DNA of 64,000 nucleotides from Myroides odoratus (lineage in GTDB: Bacteria > Bacteroidota > Bacteroidia > Flavobacteriales > Flavobacteriaceae), in NCBI RefSeq assembly GCF_001549985.1, contig NZ_LROZ01000004.1:1-64000 (forward strand). Reading direction: 5' to 3'. Both the position numbers and the translations under genes were made by a program. Positions 28,121 to 37,819 of this stretch are shown piece by piece. The notes under the pieces were generated by a model. It saw nothing but the letters and a program-made list of their open reading frames with translations, searched no databases and was not told where the DNA came from. How positions within the stretch are numbered: the first letter of the stretch is position 1; every line of letters begins with the position of its first letter.

Positions 28121-30631
28121 TTATAATTCAATCCAATGTTTATCAATCCCTTTTAGATGATAATCGAACCAATCTAAAATATATAGCGTTAGTTTTTTTT
28201 GATTTGATGGATCTAGTAGTACATGATCTTCTTTTTTAAAATTCAAAAGCATTGCCTTTTTGTTTAATCTTTTAAGACCTGTAAAGTATTCAAAACTTTG
28301 AAGGGCAGATACATTTGTGTCTAAAAAACCAGTCCACAGTAAAATAGGTGTTGATACGTTAGATAAATTCATCACATTGGTTATATCTGAGTAAGTTTGT
28401 ATGTCATCTTGTAGTTTAGCATTAATCTTAAAAATTTGGTTTTCAAAGCGCTGATATCCATACATTCTCCAATTTTTTTTCACACTTAGATATTCACTTA
28501 TAGCATTATGAACCCCAGCGCCTGATATAGCTGTTTTGAATAAATTGGTACGCGCAATGATATATCCGACTTCAAAACCGCCAAAAGAGTGTCCAATTAA
28601 TCCGATATTCTCGGTATCAATACTTGGTAACTCAGTTACTTTTTCTACTGCTTTAAGCGTTGTCTCAAGAGCTATAGACCCAGGATTTCCTCCATAATTA
28701 TCAATATCAGGGGATAAAACAAAATAGCCATGTTGTGTCCATAAATTGTAATTTACTCCTTCACTATTTTTATAAGTTGGAGGAAGGTAAGCGTATGAAG
28801 ATTTAAATTTCTTTTCATATATATCGACAATTAAAGGATATCTTTTACTTGGATCATATTCAGCTGGATAATATAATACTCCTTTTTGTTCTTTATTATC
28901 TACTTGATAATGAATAACCTTTGTTTTACTCCATAGATAATTATTTAATTGATCACCTGTGTCAATGATGAGGTTTTCTGTATTATTTTTTAAATTAAAA
29001 CAATGTAAGGATGGTGGGGTATTCTGCTTTGTTTTGTTGTATAAAACCTGATGATTGGTATAGATGATATTATCTATTTTAAAGTTGCCTTTAGTCAGTA
29101 AAGTGGATTTATGGTTAATTAAAAGTTCTAGTGCTTGAATCTGATTGCCATTACTTGTATACTCTAGTAATACTCCATGAGTATCGTCAAGCTGATCAAT
29201 ACTTTGATTAGAAATATTCTTTACAAAGTGAAATTTATTGTAACTACTTATGGAATATTGAGTATCTGAATTTGCATTTGTAATTGGTATTAATTTAGTA
29301 GGTAGGTCTTTTATAACATAAATATTTTTTGTACCACTTACATAAAGTGTTTTATTGTCTTTTGAACTTATAAAAATTCTGTTTTTAGGACCTTGGCCAA
29401 CAAAGTCAGATACAGTATAAAAATAGTCATCTAAGTGTTGAGTCAAATTAGATGTTTGATTACTTAGTAGATTATGAAAATACCAGTTTTTATCTTTAAA
29501 ATAAAATATACCATTATGTTGATCAGATAAAATGAAATGATGAGCGGGTATACTATCTAAAGTAACTTGAAAATTGGGCTTTTCAATATGCTTAACAGTT
29601 AGTTTAATATAAGCAGATTTGGTTATTTGATTACTATATAGGTCTGGATTATATTGTACATAGTATTTTGAATCTTCATAGGTTTTGGTAGTATTGCTAT
29701 CTGTTGAATTCAACATGGTTAAGGTGTTGTTCTTAATATTTAAAACGCCTGTAGTACTTGGTTTTTGATGGATGTTTTTAGTATAAAAAGGTTTTTTTGT
29801 ATACCATAGTTCAATCTCTGAGTCATCGATATTTATGCTTGTTTTTTGACTATAGGATAAGCAGAGATACTGATCAGTTACAAATGATGTCTGGTTTACC
29901 ATAAGTTCAAAACCTTCTTGTTGGGTAGGAAGTGTTAGGGTTTTTAGTAGTTTACCTTTAGTGTTGTAAATAGTAAGTTTTACCTTGGACTGATCTTTAT
30001 AGATAACAGCAATTAGTTCTTTGTTTTTATGATATAAGATTTTCTCTATACGTGTATTTTGATTTAGATGATTTAGATAGGTAAACTCACCAGATTTTAA
30101 ATCAAATAAATTTACTTGATTATCGATTGTAAAAATAAGAGTATTGCCTAATTCTTCCCAAGTACTGGTTTTATTAATAGTAATGTGTTTTTGTTTTGAT
30201 TTCAGGTCAATAATATTAATTAAGTAGTTGGTATTTACTTCCCTTGAAAATACCAATAAGTTATTTTCTTTGTATAGTTTAAAAAATGGAACCTGTTTAA
30301 TGGTATCAATTTTTTGATTTATAGGATTAATGAAGTATAATGCCTTTTGTTTGGAGTCTCCAGCTATAAGTAATGTATCGGTATAAAATACAATTGCATT
30401 ACCAGATGGATCTAGTTGCGGTAATTGGTAGTTTTCTTTAGTTGTCTGTAAAAAAAATTGACTAGACAAATCTCCAAAAATCTTTCGATATACAACATCA
30501 CCCTTACTTGATATATCATAAGGGTGTATTGTGTACAAGCTATCATATTGTTTTTCTGGCATTAGAATTTGCCCTTGGATGCTAGTTATTATTCCAAAAA
30601 TACTAATGAGAAGTGATACTGCTTTTTTCAT
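28121..30631 (-). CDS. S9-family (prolyl oligopeptidase type) secreted peptidase
   Basis: 836 residues with a signal peptide (ending SIQG). The N-terminal 560 residues are beta-rich, as in the propeller of DPP IV-like enzymes. The C-terminal alpha/beta-hydrolase has the nucleophile motif GHSFGG near residue 680, Asp near 770 (TGFLDTN) and His near 804 (KEDHVLL). It should cleave short peptides in the periplasm. It is the third gene of a SusC-SusD-peptidase operon (gap 2 bases), which suggests the pair imports peptides. Confidence 0.85.
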   Translation of the reverse strand: MKKAVSLLISIFGIITSIQGQILMPEKQYDSLYTIHPYDISSKGDVVYRKIFGDLSSQFFLQTTKENYQLPQLDPSGNAIVFYTDTLLIAGDSKQKALYFINPINQKIDTIKQVPFFKLYKENNLLVFSREVNTNYLINIIDLKSKQKHITINKTSTWEELGNTLIFTIDNQVNLFDLKSGEFTYLNHLNQNTRIEKILYHKNKELIAVIYKDQSKVKLTIYNTKGKLLKTLTLPTQQEGFELMVNQTSFVTDQYLCLSYSQKTSINIDDSEIELWYTKKPFYTKNIHQKPSTTGVLNIKNNTLTMLNSTDSNTTKTYEDSKYYVQYNPDLYSNQITKSAYIKLTVKHIEKPNFQVTLDSIPAHHFILSDQHNGIFYFKDKNWYFHNLLSNQTSNLTQHLDDYFYTVSDFVGQGPKNRIFISSKDNKTLYVSGTKNIYVIKDLPTKLIPITNANSDTQYSISSYNKFHFVKNISNQSIDQLDDTHGVLLEYTSNGNQIQALELLINHKSTLLTKGNFKIDNIIYTNHQVLYNKTKQNTPPSLHCFNLKNNTENLIIDTGDQLNNYLWSKTKVIHYQVDNKEQKGVLYYPAEYDPSKRYPLIVDIYEKKFKSSYAYLPPTYKNSEGVNYNLWTQHGYFVLSPDIDNYGGNPGSIALETTLKAVEKVTELPSIDTENIGLIGHSFGGFEVGYIIARTNLFKTAISGAGVHNAISEYLSVKKNWRMYGYQRFENQIFKINAKLQDDIQTYSDITNVMNLSNVSTPILLWTGFLDTNVSALQSFEYFTGLKRLNKKAMLLNFKKEDHVLLDPSNQKKLTLYILDWFDYHLKGIDKHWIEL

Positions 30632-30633
30632 TG

Positions 30634-32013
30634 TTAGTAGCTTATGTTTTGAGGAAGTAAATTTGGATTCAACAGAATTTCATTCTCTGGAATAGGAAAT
30701 AGATTATACTTTGTATTCCAATTGTTTTTAATTGAAAGCATCGTGTTGTCAAGTTCAGAAAAACGCCTTAGATCAAAAAAACGATGGCCATGTTCTAAAA
30801 ATAATTCATGTCGTCGTTCCTGTAGTATTGCCTTTAAAAGTTCTGTTTGATTATTAATTTGTATCGAGGGTAATCCGGCTCTGTTTCTTATTGTATTTAA
30901 ATCATTACAAGACAAGTCATACACCTGTAATCTAGCGTAAGCTTCACTTCTAATTAGATACATTTCCTCTAAACGAAATACAATAGAAAATTCTTTAGAG
31001 CTTTCAGTTTGGCCATTTTGTTTGTATTTGTAAGCATGGTGCCATGCTTTATTACCTTGATCAATGGATTTAATCCAATGAGACTTTCTTTGATCGCTAC
31101 TCTCAAACGATTCATATAATGAATTTGATAAGGAGATTAGATTTGGGGGGGCTGAGCTAAAAATGTAGTAAGAGCCTTCTTGTGTATTAGATTTATCAGC
31201 TGATTGATATTGCCAAATTGTAGATTTATTTTCTTTTAGAAATACTTGATTTAAATCTGTTTGTATTTCAAAGGAAGAATCATCAATTAATTGAGTTGAA
31301 TATTCGATGGCTTTACTCCAGTTTTGTTGATAAAGAAATATACGCGAAAGAAGAGCTTGAGCTGCAAATTTATTAGGTTTAATTCGCAATGAAGAGCTAT
31401 AATTGATAGATAATAGTTCTTCTGTTTTTTGTAAGTCAAGAATTAATAAATCATAAACACCTGATTTATTTAGTCTTTTTACCTGTTTGTTTTGCGTATA
31501 ATTTGTGGTTGTTACATATGGGATATCCCCAAAGAGTTCACTCAGATAAAACAAGTAGAGACTTCTCATAAATAAGGCTTCTCCCTTTAACTGATCTTTA
31601 AACTGCTCATTTAATGTTATTGATTTATCTAATCCTTCTATAACTGCATTACATTGATATATTGCATTATAAGTAGTATTCCAGAGTTGTAAAATATCTT
31701 TATTTGAACTTATAATATTGGGGGTGTAAAAGTTTAAAAAAGATTCATTTTGTGTGTTACAATTTAGCTCATCGGTTAATAATCCGAGTATGGATCCAAT
31801 TCCATTTTGATCTCCACTTAAAATAGCTTTCGTTAAGTATATATTGGCCATTGCTGCAGTTGCAGTTTTCTCATCTTGAAATACAACAGAGGAGTTAAGT
31901 TGAGAATCAGGTTCATCTATTGTTGTAAAAGATTCACAGCTAAGTGTACTAATTAAAATAAGTATAACAAAGCACAATTTGATTATATAAAGTAAATGGT
32001 ATATCGTTTTCAT
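30634..32013 (-). CDS. RagB/SusD-family outer-membrane lipoprotein
   Basis: 459 residues with a lipoprotein signal (STLSC, Cys 26) and the family pattern: early TPR-like helices, DEPDSQLNSSVVFQDEKTA, YLFYLSELFGDIPYV, and the C-terminal RRHELFLEHGHRFFDLRRF, FPIPENEILLNPNL. SusD proteins cap the paired SusC transporter at the surface and bind the substrate. It is 3 bases downstream of susC and 2 bases upstream of the peptidase gene. Confidence 0.92.
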   Translation of the reverse strand: MKTIYHLLYIIKLCFVILILISTLSCESFTTIDEPDSQLNSSVVFQDEKTATAAMANIYLTKAILSGDQNGIGSILGLLTDELNCNTQNESFLNFYTPNIISSNKDILQLWNTTYNAIYQCNAVIEGLDKSITLNEQFKDQLKGEALFMRSLYLFYLSELFGDIPYVTTTNYTQNKQVKRLNKSGVYDLLILDLQKTEELLSINYSSSLRIKPNKFAAQALLSRIFLYQQNWSKAIEYSTQLIDDSSFEIQTDLNQVFLKENKSTIWQYQSADKSNTQEGSYYIFSSAPPNLISLSNSLYESFESSDQRKSHWIKSIDQGNKAWHHAYKYKQNGQTESSKEFSIVFRLEEMYLIRSEAYARLQVYDLSCNDLNTIRNRAGLPSIQINNQTELLKAILQERRHELFLEHGHRFFDLRRFSELDNTMLSIKNNWNTKYNLFPIPENEILLNPNLLPQNISY

Positions 32014-32016
32014 AAT

Positions 32017-35000
32017 TTAAAAAGTTAAGTTGATTCCAAAAGCAAATGTTCGAAGAGGGGGAAGGAAGCCTGTTGTGGTAAACTCAGGATCGTAACCTTT
32101 ATAACGAGTCAAAGTCCAGATATTTTGAGCTTGAATATAAACCATAGCATGGATTCCATTAAGACTCTGTGATGGTAGTGTATAGGATAGATTGATATTT
32201 TTAAGCCTTAAATAAGAGGCATCAGAGACTACTTGATCACTTGTTTTATAATCCGAATAAGCTTTAATTACATCAGGGTTATTTGTTGTTAATATTTGAT
32301 AATCAGCAACAGGCGCGTACTGATTCCAAGAATTGTCATAATAGTCTACAGAGGTATTGTTTAAAGCACCTGGTCTATTAAAGAAATACAAGTGATTATA
32401 ATTTCTTTGTTTAACAAATTGAAATAGAAAACTCACAGATAAGTTTTTATAATTAATGGTATTGGTTAAGCCCCCAAAGAATTTTGGGAAAAATGATTCG
32501 ATTATTTTCTTATCATCAATTGCGCTGAGGTTACCATCATTATTAAAATCTTTAAAAGTGTATATTCCAGTTTTAGGATCAATACCTGTATATTGATATA
32601 GTTTAATGATATTAATGGGCTGGCCGATTATATACTGATTTGAGTAGGTTGATCCTTCAAGATTTGGAAAGGATACTAATTTATTTTTTGGAATTGTCAG
32701 ATTAAAGTCAGTTGTCCAGCTCCATTTTTTTTGTTTGATATTTTGAGTGTTAAAGGTTATTTCAACTCCTTTGTTTTCCACTACAGCATTTAAATTAGAC
32801 TGAATAGAGGAAAAACCAGTGGTCCCAGGTAATGGTGTTCCAACGAGTTGATTGGATGAGCGATTATTATACCATGCAATAGTTGAGTTTAATCGATTCT
32901 CAAATAAACTAAATTCTAAAGCAATTTCAAGTTTCTTGGTTTTTTCCCAACTAAAATTAGGATTGTAAAGCCTAGATGGATATAACCCAATTACATTATC
33001 GTATTTTCCTCTTGACAGGGTATAGGTATCTAAATACGCATAGTCTCCAATGTTATCGCTTCCAGTTACTCCATAACTAGAGCGAAGCTTTAAAAGATTA
33101 AGCCAGGAGAGATTATTTAGCCAAGATTCTTCAGATAAAACCCAAGCAAATCCAATAGCTCCAAAATTTCCGAGCTTATAGTTTTCTCCAAATCTAGAGG
33201 ATCCATCTCGTCTAGCAGTAAGGTTTAAGTAGTATTTATCAGAGAAGTTGTAATTTAACCTAGCAAATATAGCGCTGTAACGATACGTGGAATTGATTTG
33301 CGAACTAACATCCACAGTCGATGCGGATTTTAGATTATGTACAAAGGAATTTGAAGTAAAACCTAAGGCATATAGTCCAAGAGAAGTAAAGGTGTTTTCT
33401 TGAAATGTACTCCCTAGAATATAATTGAATTTATGCCTACCGATTTTAAAATACCCATTTAATTGAGGTTCAATAATCCAGCTACTTGAATTGCTAGTGG
33501 CATACTGTACACTTGTTTTCTCAGGTCCATATCCATAAGAAGGATTAAATCTAGTATGTAATGCTATATTGTATTGTTGAACTCTACTATCGGAATAACC
33601 AGTATTGATTTTAAAATTTAATAAATCATGAAAGGCATATTCAAGATTTAAGTTAGAACTTAATCCTTTAGAGGAAGATTGATATAGACTATTTAATTGT
33701 GCTAAAGGGTTTTCAAAAGTATTGTCTTGCCAATTTAAACTACCATCTTCTTGAAAAAGATTAGGGGCATTTGGCGCAAGATTTCGACTTGTAGAGGTGA
33801 GGTCTAAAGTCATAAGATTATTCTTCTGTGTATTGTAATTCACAGAGAAATTCAAACGTAGTTTTTCATCTTGATTTTTGTGATTAACAAAGAAGGATAA
33901 TGTATTTCGTTTGTATGTAAAATCACCAGGAAAAACAGTAGTTTCTTCGTTGTGATTTCCACTTAACATAAATTGAGTGTGCTTATTGCCTCCACTTAAA
34001 CTAGCTTGTAGAGTTTGAGCTTTAGCAGTTCCACCAATTAACTCTTTCTGCCAGTTGGTATATTTATTTTTATCCCAAGTTCCATTTAAATCATAAGCAT
34101 TATCTGGATAGGTAATAATATTATCATTTTTAAATGCTTGTTCTCTAATACTTAGATATTGAGCAGTATCTAATAGGTTTAAAAACTTAGCAACGCTACT
34201 AAATGCTGTTGAACTATTAATTGTTAGTTTTGTTTTTCCCGATTTTCCTGTTTTTGTAGTAACAAGAACTACTCCGTTAGCCCCTCGTGAACCATAAATG
34301 GCAGTAGCATCTGCATCTTTTAGTATTTCAATACTTTCAATATCATTGGGATTGATAGAGTTCAAAGGATTTGATTCACCAAGGGGTAATATTCCTCCAG
34401 CTAACAATCTTGAGTTATCCTCTGTAAAAGGAACTCCATCAATAATATAAAGTGGAGTGTTTCCATCTCTTCTTAAACTATTGCGACCACGTATCTGAAT
34501 ATCAAATCCCCCACCAGCGACTCCGGTATTTTGAGTAATATTAACTCCCGCCATTCTACCCTGTAGAGCTTGAAGTGGATTAACAACGGGTTGAAACTCG
34601 ATATCCTTAGCTGTCACTCTTGCAATACTTCCAGTGCGTTCTCGGTCTTTTACTGTGTAGTAACCAGCATTAACTACAATTTCATCAAGGGTGGTAGTAT
34701 CCTCAAGTAGTTCAATATTTAAAACGAGTCCCATACTACTTGAGTACACCATGGATCGCTCTTTATAACCGAGCATTGAAAAAGTAATCTTATCTCCAAC
34801 GACTACATCAATAGTATATTTTCCATCAAGATCAGTTGTCACTGCTTTACGCCCAACCGATACAATCACTCCACCAAGAACACCTTGAGCATCTTTTACA
34901 GTTCCTGAGAGTTTTATAATTCCTTTTTGCTGCTTATCTTGCAATAGGTAAGAAGCACTAAAAAACAAATGATTATCATTTGATACGGCATAAGTTGGAT

Positions 35001-35067
35001 AGCCAATTAACAGGCTAACAAGCATAGCTATCCTATAACCACAAGTGGTCAAAATTTGAATTTTCAT
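32017..35067 (-). CDS. SusC/RagA-family TonB-dependent outer-membrane transporter
   Basis: I chose the ATG at 35067 (MKIQILTTCGYRIAMLVSLL, 1016 residues), which gives a normal signal peptide; the upstream in-frame ATG adds 17 unlikely residues. A carboxypeptidase-like domain precedes a plug domain (LQGRMAGVNITQNTG, IRGRNSLRRDGNTPLYIIDG, IEILKDADATAIYGSRGANG) and a long beta barrel ending in an aromatic (FGINLTF). It imports large ligands using TonB energy; with the SusD and S9 peptidase genes, the cargo is more likely peptide than glycan. No ECF sigma/anti-sigma pair is nearby. Confidence 0.92.
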   Translation of the reverse strand: MKIQILTTCGYRIAMLVSLLIGYPTYAVSNDNHLFFSASYLLQDKQQKGIIKLSGTVKDAQGVLGGVIVSVGRKAVTTDLDGKYTIDVVVGDKITFSMLGYKERSMVYSSSMGLVLNIELLEDTTTLDEIVVNAGYYTVKDRERTGSIARVTAKDIEFQPVVNPLQALQGRMAGVNITQNTGVAGGGFDIQIRGRNSLRRDGNTPLYIIDGVPFTEDNSRLLAGGILPLGESNPLNSINPNDIESIEILKDADATAIYGSRGANGVVLVTTKTGKSGKTKLTINSSTAFSSVAKFLNLLDTAQYLSIREQAFKNDNIITYPDNAYDLNGTWDKNKYTNWQKELIGGTAKAQTLQASLSGGNKHTQFMLSGNHNEETTVFPGDFTYKRNTLSFFVNHKNQDEKLRLNFSVNYNTQKNNLMTLDLTSTSRNLAPNAPNLFQEDGSLNWQDNTFENPLAQLNSLYQSSSKGLSSNLNLEYAFHDLLNFKINTGYSDSRVQQYNIALHTRFNPSYGYGPEKTSVQYATSNSSSWIIEPQLNGYFKIGRHKFNYILGSTFQENTFTSLGLYALGFTSNSFVHNLKSASTVDVSSQINSTYRYSAIFARLNYNFSDKYYLNLTARRDGSSRFGENYKLGNFGAIGFAWVLSEESWLNNLSWLNLLKLRSSYGVTGSDNIGDYAYLDTYTLSRGKYDNVIGLYPSRLYNPNFSWEKTKKLEIALEFSLFENRLNSTIAWYNNRSSNQLVGTPLPGTTGFSSIQSNLNAVVENKGVEITFNTQNIKQKKWSWTTDFNLTIPKNKLVSFPNLEGSTYSNQYIIGQPINIIKLYQYTGIDPKTGIYTFKDFNNDGNLSAIDDKKIIESFFPKFFGGLTNTINYKNLSVSFLFQFVKQRNYNHLYFFNRPGALNNTSVDYYDNSWNQYAPVADYQILTTNNPDVIKAYSDYKTSDQVVSDASYLRLKNINLSYTLPSQSLNGIHAMVYIQAQNIWTLTRYKGYDPEFTTTGFLPPLRTFAFGINLTF

Positions 35068-35187
35068 AATTTTATAATTGATTTTGATACAACAAGCCTT
35101 TAAATCATCAAGATTCATATTGCCGTAGTACTTTGATCGGCCAGTTGCACCAAAAGGTTAGTTAATGGGTAATTTGTAATAGATAAT

Positions 35188-35310
35188 AAAAAACTATCTC
35201 CTTCACTCTAAGCACGTCTCCCAAAATGCACAAGAGCAAGGAGATAGCCATGGACTTTTAGCATGGCTCAAAACTCCCTTTAAGCCACACAATGTTTTGT
35301 GAGTTTTTGT
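35188..35310 (-). promoter_or_regulatory. Structured leader with terminator-like stem upstream of susC operon
   Basis: Read on the minus strand, CTATCTCCTT (35247-35238) pairs perfectly with AAGGAGATAG (35203-35194) and is followed by six T (35193-35188), 120 bases before the susC start. Before it lie AGCCATG/CATGGCT (35262-35268 with 35246-35252) and AAAACTC/GAGTTTT (35301-35307 with 35270-35276). The second hairpin shares two bases with the terminator arm. This looks like an attenuated leader; no named riboswitch class is recognised. Confidence 0.5.
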
Positions 35311-36315
35311 GCTTACTATAGGTGGACGTCTACATTATAACCAACCCAGATTCACCAACATAGCAAGCGGTTTTTTCCATAATAAAATAGTTTTAAGTGT
35401 GATTAATAATTAATAATAGAACAGAAGGAAAGTCTTATTTCATAGCATTTTTCCCTTACTAACTAATTAATATTGCCCTATAATCGAATGGATGAACGAA
35501 TTATATAGGTATGAATTACAAGGCAATAGATATCCTGTACGCATCCAAAAACTATTTTTGGACCTAGCGTAAAAGTGTATTATGCTAACTAAATAGATAA
35601 TAGGGTAGCCATCCAACATCAAACAAGTCATGCTAGATACAACTACAACAATGTGATTTAGTTAAACTAAAATTTAATCATAGGCTAAATGTGAGTTTAG
35701 TTACTAATTTGTTGTTTTAATAAAATGTAATAATTGATAAATTCTCGAATAGAACATTCGATAAGTCCATTAAGGATAAGGTTTTGTTTGTATTTATATC
35801 GAATAAATACAAAACAATTTTTCCTATTTGTTCCCCCTTTACAGCCTTGTTTGGGAGACAGGCTAGAATTAAAGGTTTGTATTATGAAAGTTTTAGAGTA
35901 GCTAAAAATTAAGCTATTAGTCTAAAACTTTTGCTCTCTTGGATAGCCTAGTGTAGGACACTAGACTATCACATTTTATCATCTTTTACTTAAAGATTAC
36001 TAGTAATGATAAGTTTTCTTCTTGGAAAACATTAAGAAAGGATTTACTTTTAGAGTGCGAATCATTTAAAGAAAACCAATCTTGCTTAAAATACTAGTGT
36101 TTTAAGTAAAGATGTGGTGTAAATAAACTAAGGAATCACATCCTTCTTTTATTACCCCAATTTGTATGAGAACAATTTGAAGTTTGGACCTTATACTGTG
36201 TTTTTCTTTTAAGAATCACAACAGTGAGTAGTTAAAACAAAAAATCGCTCACATAGATTATATGAACGATGTTTCTCAAAAAAGTTAATGGAATACATAT
36301 ATAGAAATACTAATA
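35311..36315. other. Noncoding, hairpin-dense region
   Basis: About 1 kb without a credible gene but with several strong inverted repeats: TCCAAAAA/TTTTTGGA at 35544-35562; an 11-bp repeat at 35787-35797 / 35803-35813; an 11-bp repeat at 35887-35897 / 35921-35931; a 12-bp repeat with one mismatch at 35942-35953 / 35959-35970; and a near-perfect 22-base palindrome at 36085-36106 centred on ACTAGT. The frequency is far above that of other gaps in the window. It could hold small RNAs, an origin or protein-binding sites. Confidence 0.55.
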
Positions 36316-36449
36316 GGTGAACTCCAATGCTTAAGAAAGCGGCATCGCAAAGCCTCATGACAAAGTCATGTTTCCACAAAAGGCTTACATGAAGTTCGCC
36401 CTACTAGATTTACAAAAATAGTAAAATCTAATAGATATAGTGGCGAACT
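36316..36449 (+). ncRNA. Candidate structured RNA with two mutually exclusive pairings
   Basis: AGTTCGCC at 36393-36400 can pair with GGTGAACT at 36316-36323 (one wobble) or with GGCGAACT at 36442-36449 (perfect). The first fold encloses AAGCCT/AGGCTT (36350-36355 / 36381-36386) capped by CATGAC/GTCATG (36356-36361 / 36365-36370). The second encloses TAGATTT/AAATCTA (36405-36411 / 36424-36430). A switch between two folds is suggested. It lies 160 bases upstream of an HTH gene. No known family was recognised. Confidence 0.45.
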
Positions 36450-36485
36450 CAAGTGTACTCATGTGGAATATTTGCGATTTTCTTT

Positions 36486-36529
36486 CATGAGAGACATCCA
36501 GTATGAAACACAAAATATTGTGTCTCATG
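36486..36529 (+). promoter_or_regulatory. Hairpin upstream of HTH gene
   Basis: CATGAGAGACA (36486-36496) pairs with TGTCTCATG (36521-36529) with a 2-base bulge. An inner ACACAA/TTGTGT (36508-36513 / 36518-36523) competes for part of the right arm. Confidence 0.4.
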
Positions 36530-36561
36530 TTTTCGCTGTCGAAAAATATTTATTCAAATGT

Positions 36562-36594
36562 AACAAAAGTTTGAGTATAACACAAACTTTTGTT
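36562..36594. promoter_or_regulatory. Inverted repeat, candidate operator of HTH gene
   Basis: AACAAAAGTTTG (36562-36573) and CAAACTTTTGTT (36583-36594) are perfect 12-base complements separated by 9 bases, ending 14 bases before the HTH start codon. This position and symmetry fit an autoregulatory operator of the protein encoded next. Confidence 0.55.
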
Positions 36595-36608
36595 CAAATA
36601 ATGCATAT

Positions 36609-36998
36609 ATGAGTAATTTTAAAATTAAGAATAGGCTTAAAGAAGTAGCTGAGCTTAGAGGGGTTAGCAATAAATTGATCGCTATGCTTCTAAATGTCCA
36701 TTATACAACTGTGAGTCATTGGATGAATAATCGTTATCAACCTAGTAATGTTAATGTTGGTAAATTATTAGATTTATTGGAAGTCGATTATAATGATTTG
36801 ATTTTAACTGAAGGTACTACGAATTATACAGGATTAGGTAAGTTACTTGAGGAAGAGTATATATATCTAACTAAGGTAAAAAAACTACCTTATGAAATTA
36901 TAGAGTTCAATCAAGAAACAAAAAAAAGTAATAAAGTATATAACCCGAAAATTATAGAAGCTCTTAAGAAGTTGGAAAAGAAACATACTAAAGAATAG
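36609..36998 (+). CDS. XRE-family HTH regulator
   Basis: 129 residues. The N-terminal 65 form an XRE helix-turn-helix (LKEVAELRGVSNKLIAMLLN, then VHYTTVSHWMNNRYQPS, VGKLLDLLEVDYNDLI). The C-terminal part is charged and unrecognised. The palindromic site directly upstream suggests autorepression. It is the first gene after the long noncoding region and precedes two membrane protein genes in the same direction. Confidence 0.8.
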   Translation: MSNFKIKNRLKEVAELRGVSNKLIAMLLNVHYTTVSHWMNNRYQPSNVNVGKLLDLLEVDYNDLILTEGTTNYTGLGKLLEEEYIYLTKVKKLPYEIIEFNQETKKSNKVYNPKIIEALKKLEKKHTKE

Positions 36999-37178
36999 AC
37001 ATGATTAGTATAATATACCTTAGGTCAAATCTAAATTATTGTATTATTAACTATACTTGAGGATAAAAAGAGAATAAATAAAATGGGAAGTATTTATTAT
37101 TTTTATTAAATTTATGCGACGGCTAACTTTTTAATAAGTAATTCACCTGATTTTATATCTAACCAAAAAATATAATTA

Positions 37179-37748
37179 ATGACTTGGTATGATGAAAATG
37201 AAACAGAAGAGGAATATTTAAACCGGACAGATACTGCATCTACCTTCGGTGTAGGATTACTTAGATTATTGGGTGTGTTGTTTGTTATTGCCCTTAAATT
37301 TGCCATTATTTTTGGATTATTTGTTTTGTCAGCATACTCTATATCAAAAAAGTTAGTTGGGCAAGAGGCTACCAGCTTTCAGATTTGGGGATCTACCTTA
37401 TTAATTACTTATCTCCTATTTTGTTTTATTTATTTTCTTAAAGGTATTGTAATCGGATTCCGCTTAAAGAGAAGTATGTTATGGATATTGCCATGGGTAG
37501 TTTGTGTTTTATTTTGTTGCGTCGCCCCTGCATACATTGTGAAGACCCTAGTTTTATCACAGTTTCATCCATCAAATAGAGAAGAGCTCTGGAGTGTTAT
37601 ACTAAGTTGGGGAGCCTTTGTAATTTCACTATTGTACATCTATAATATGTATCAGTTTAAAACTCCAAATGCTCCATATATTTTGCGCTGGGCTTTTTAT
37701 TTGGGAGTAAAAGTTTCTTGTTATCAAAAAGTGACTTTTGAACAATAA
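37179..37748 (+). CDS. Membrane protein of unknown function
   Basis: 189 residues with four or five hydrophobic helices between about residues 25 and 165 and a short acidic N terminus (MTWYDENETEEEY). No domain is recognised. It is 180 bases after the HTH gene and 71 bases before another membrane protein gene. The three and the KAP NTPase that converges on them may form one cargo unit. Confidence 0.6.
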   Translation: MTWYDENETEEEYLNRTDTASTFGVGLLRLLGVLFVIALKFAIIFGLFVLSAYSISKKLVGQEATSFQIWGSTLLITYLLFCFIYFLKGIVIGFRLKRSMLWILPWVVCVLFCCVAPAYIVKTLVLSQFHPSNREELWSVILSWGAFVISLLYIYNMYQFKTPNAPYILRWAFYLGVKVSCYQKVTFEQ

Positions 37749-37819
37749 AATAACGATTTTCAGTGATACTTCTATATAATAAATATGTTGATATTTGTTA
37801 GTACATAACAATAGATGCT

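Noticed and set aside
32017..35118. Longer start for the SusC protein at 35118
   Set aside because: The extra 17 residues are not signal-like, and the ATG at 35067 gives a standard signal peptide.
35188..36600. Retron-type noncoding RNA
   Set aside because: Inverted repeats are present, but no reverse transcriptase gene lies nearby.
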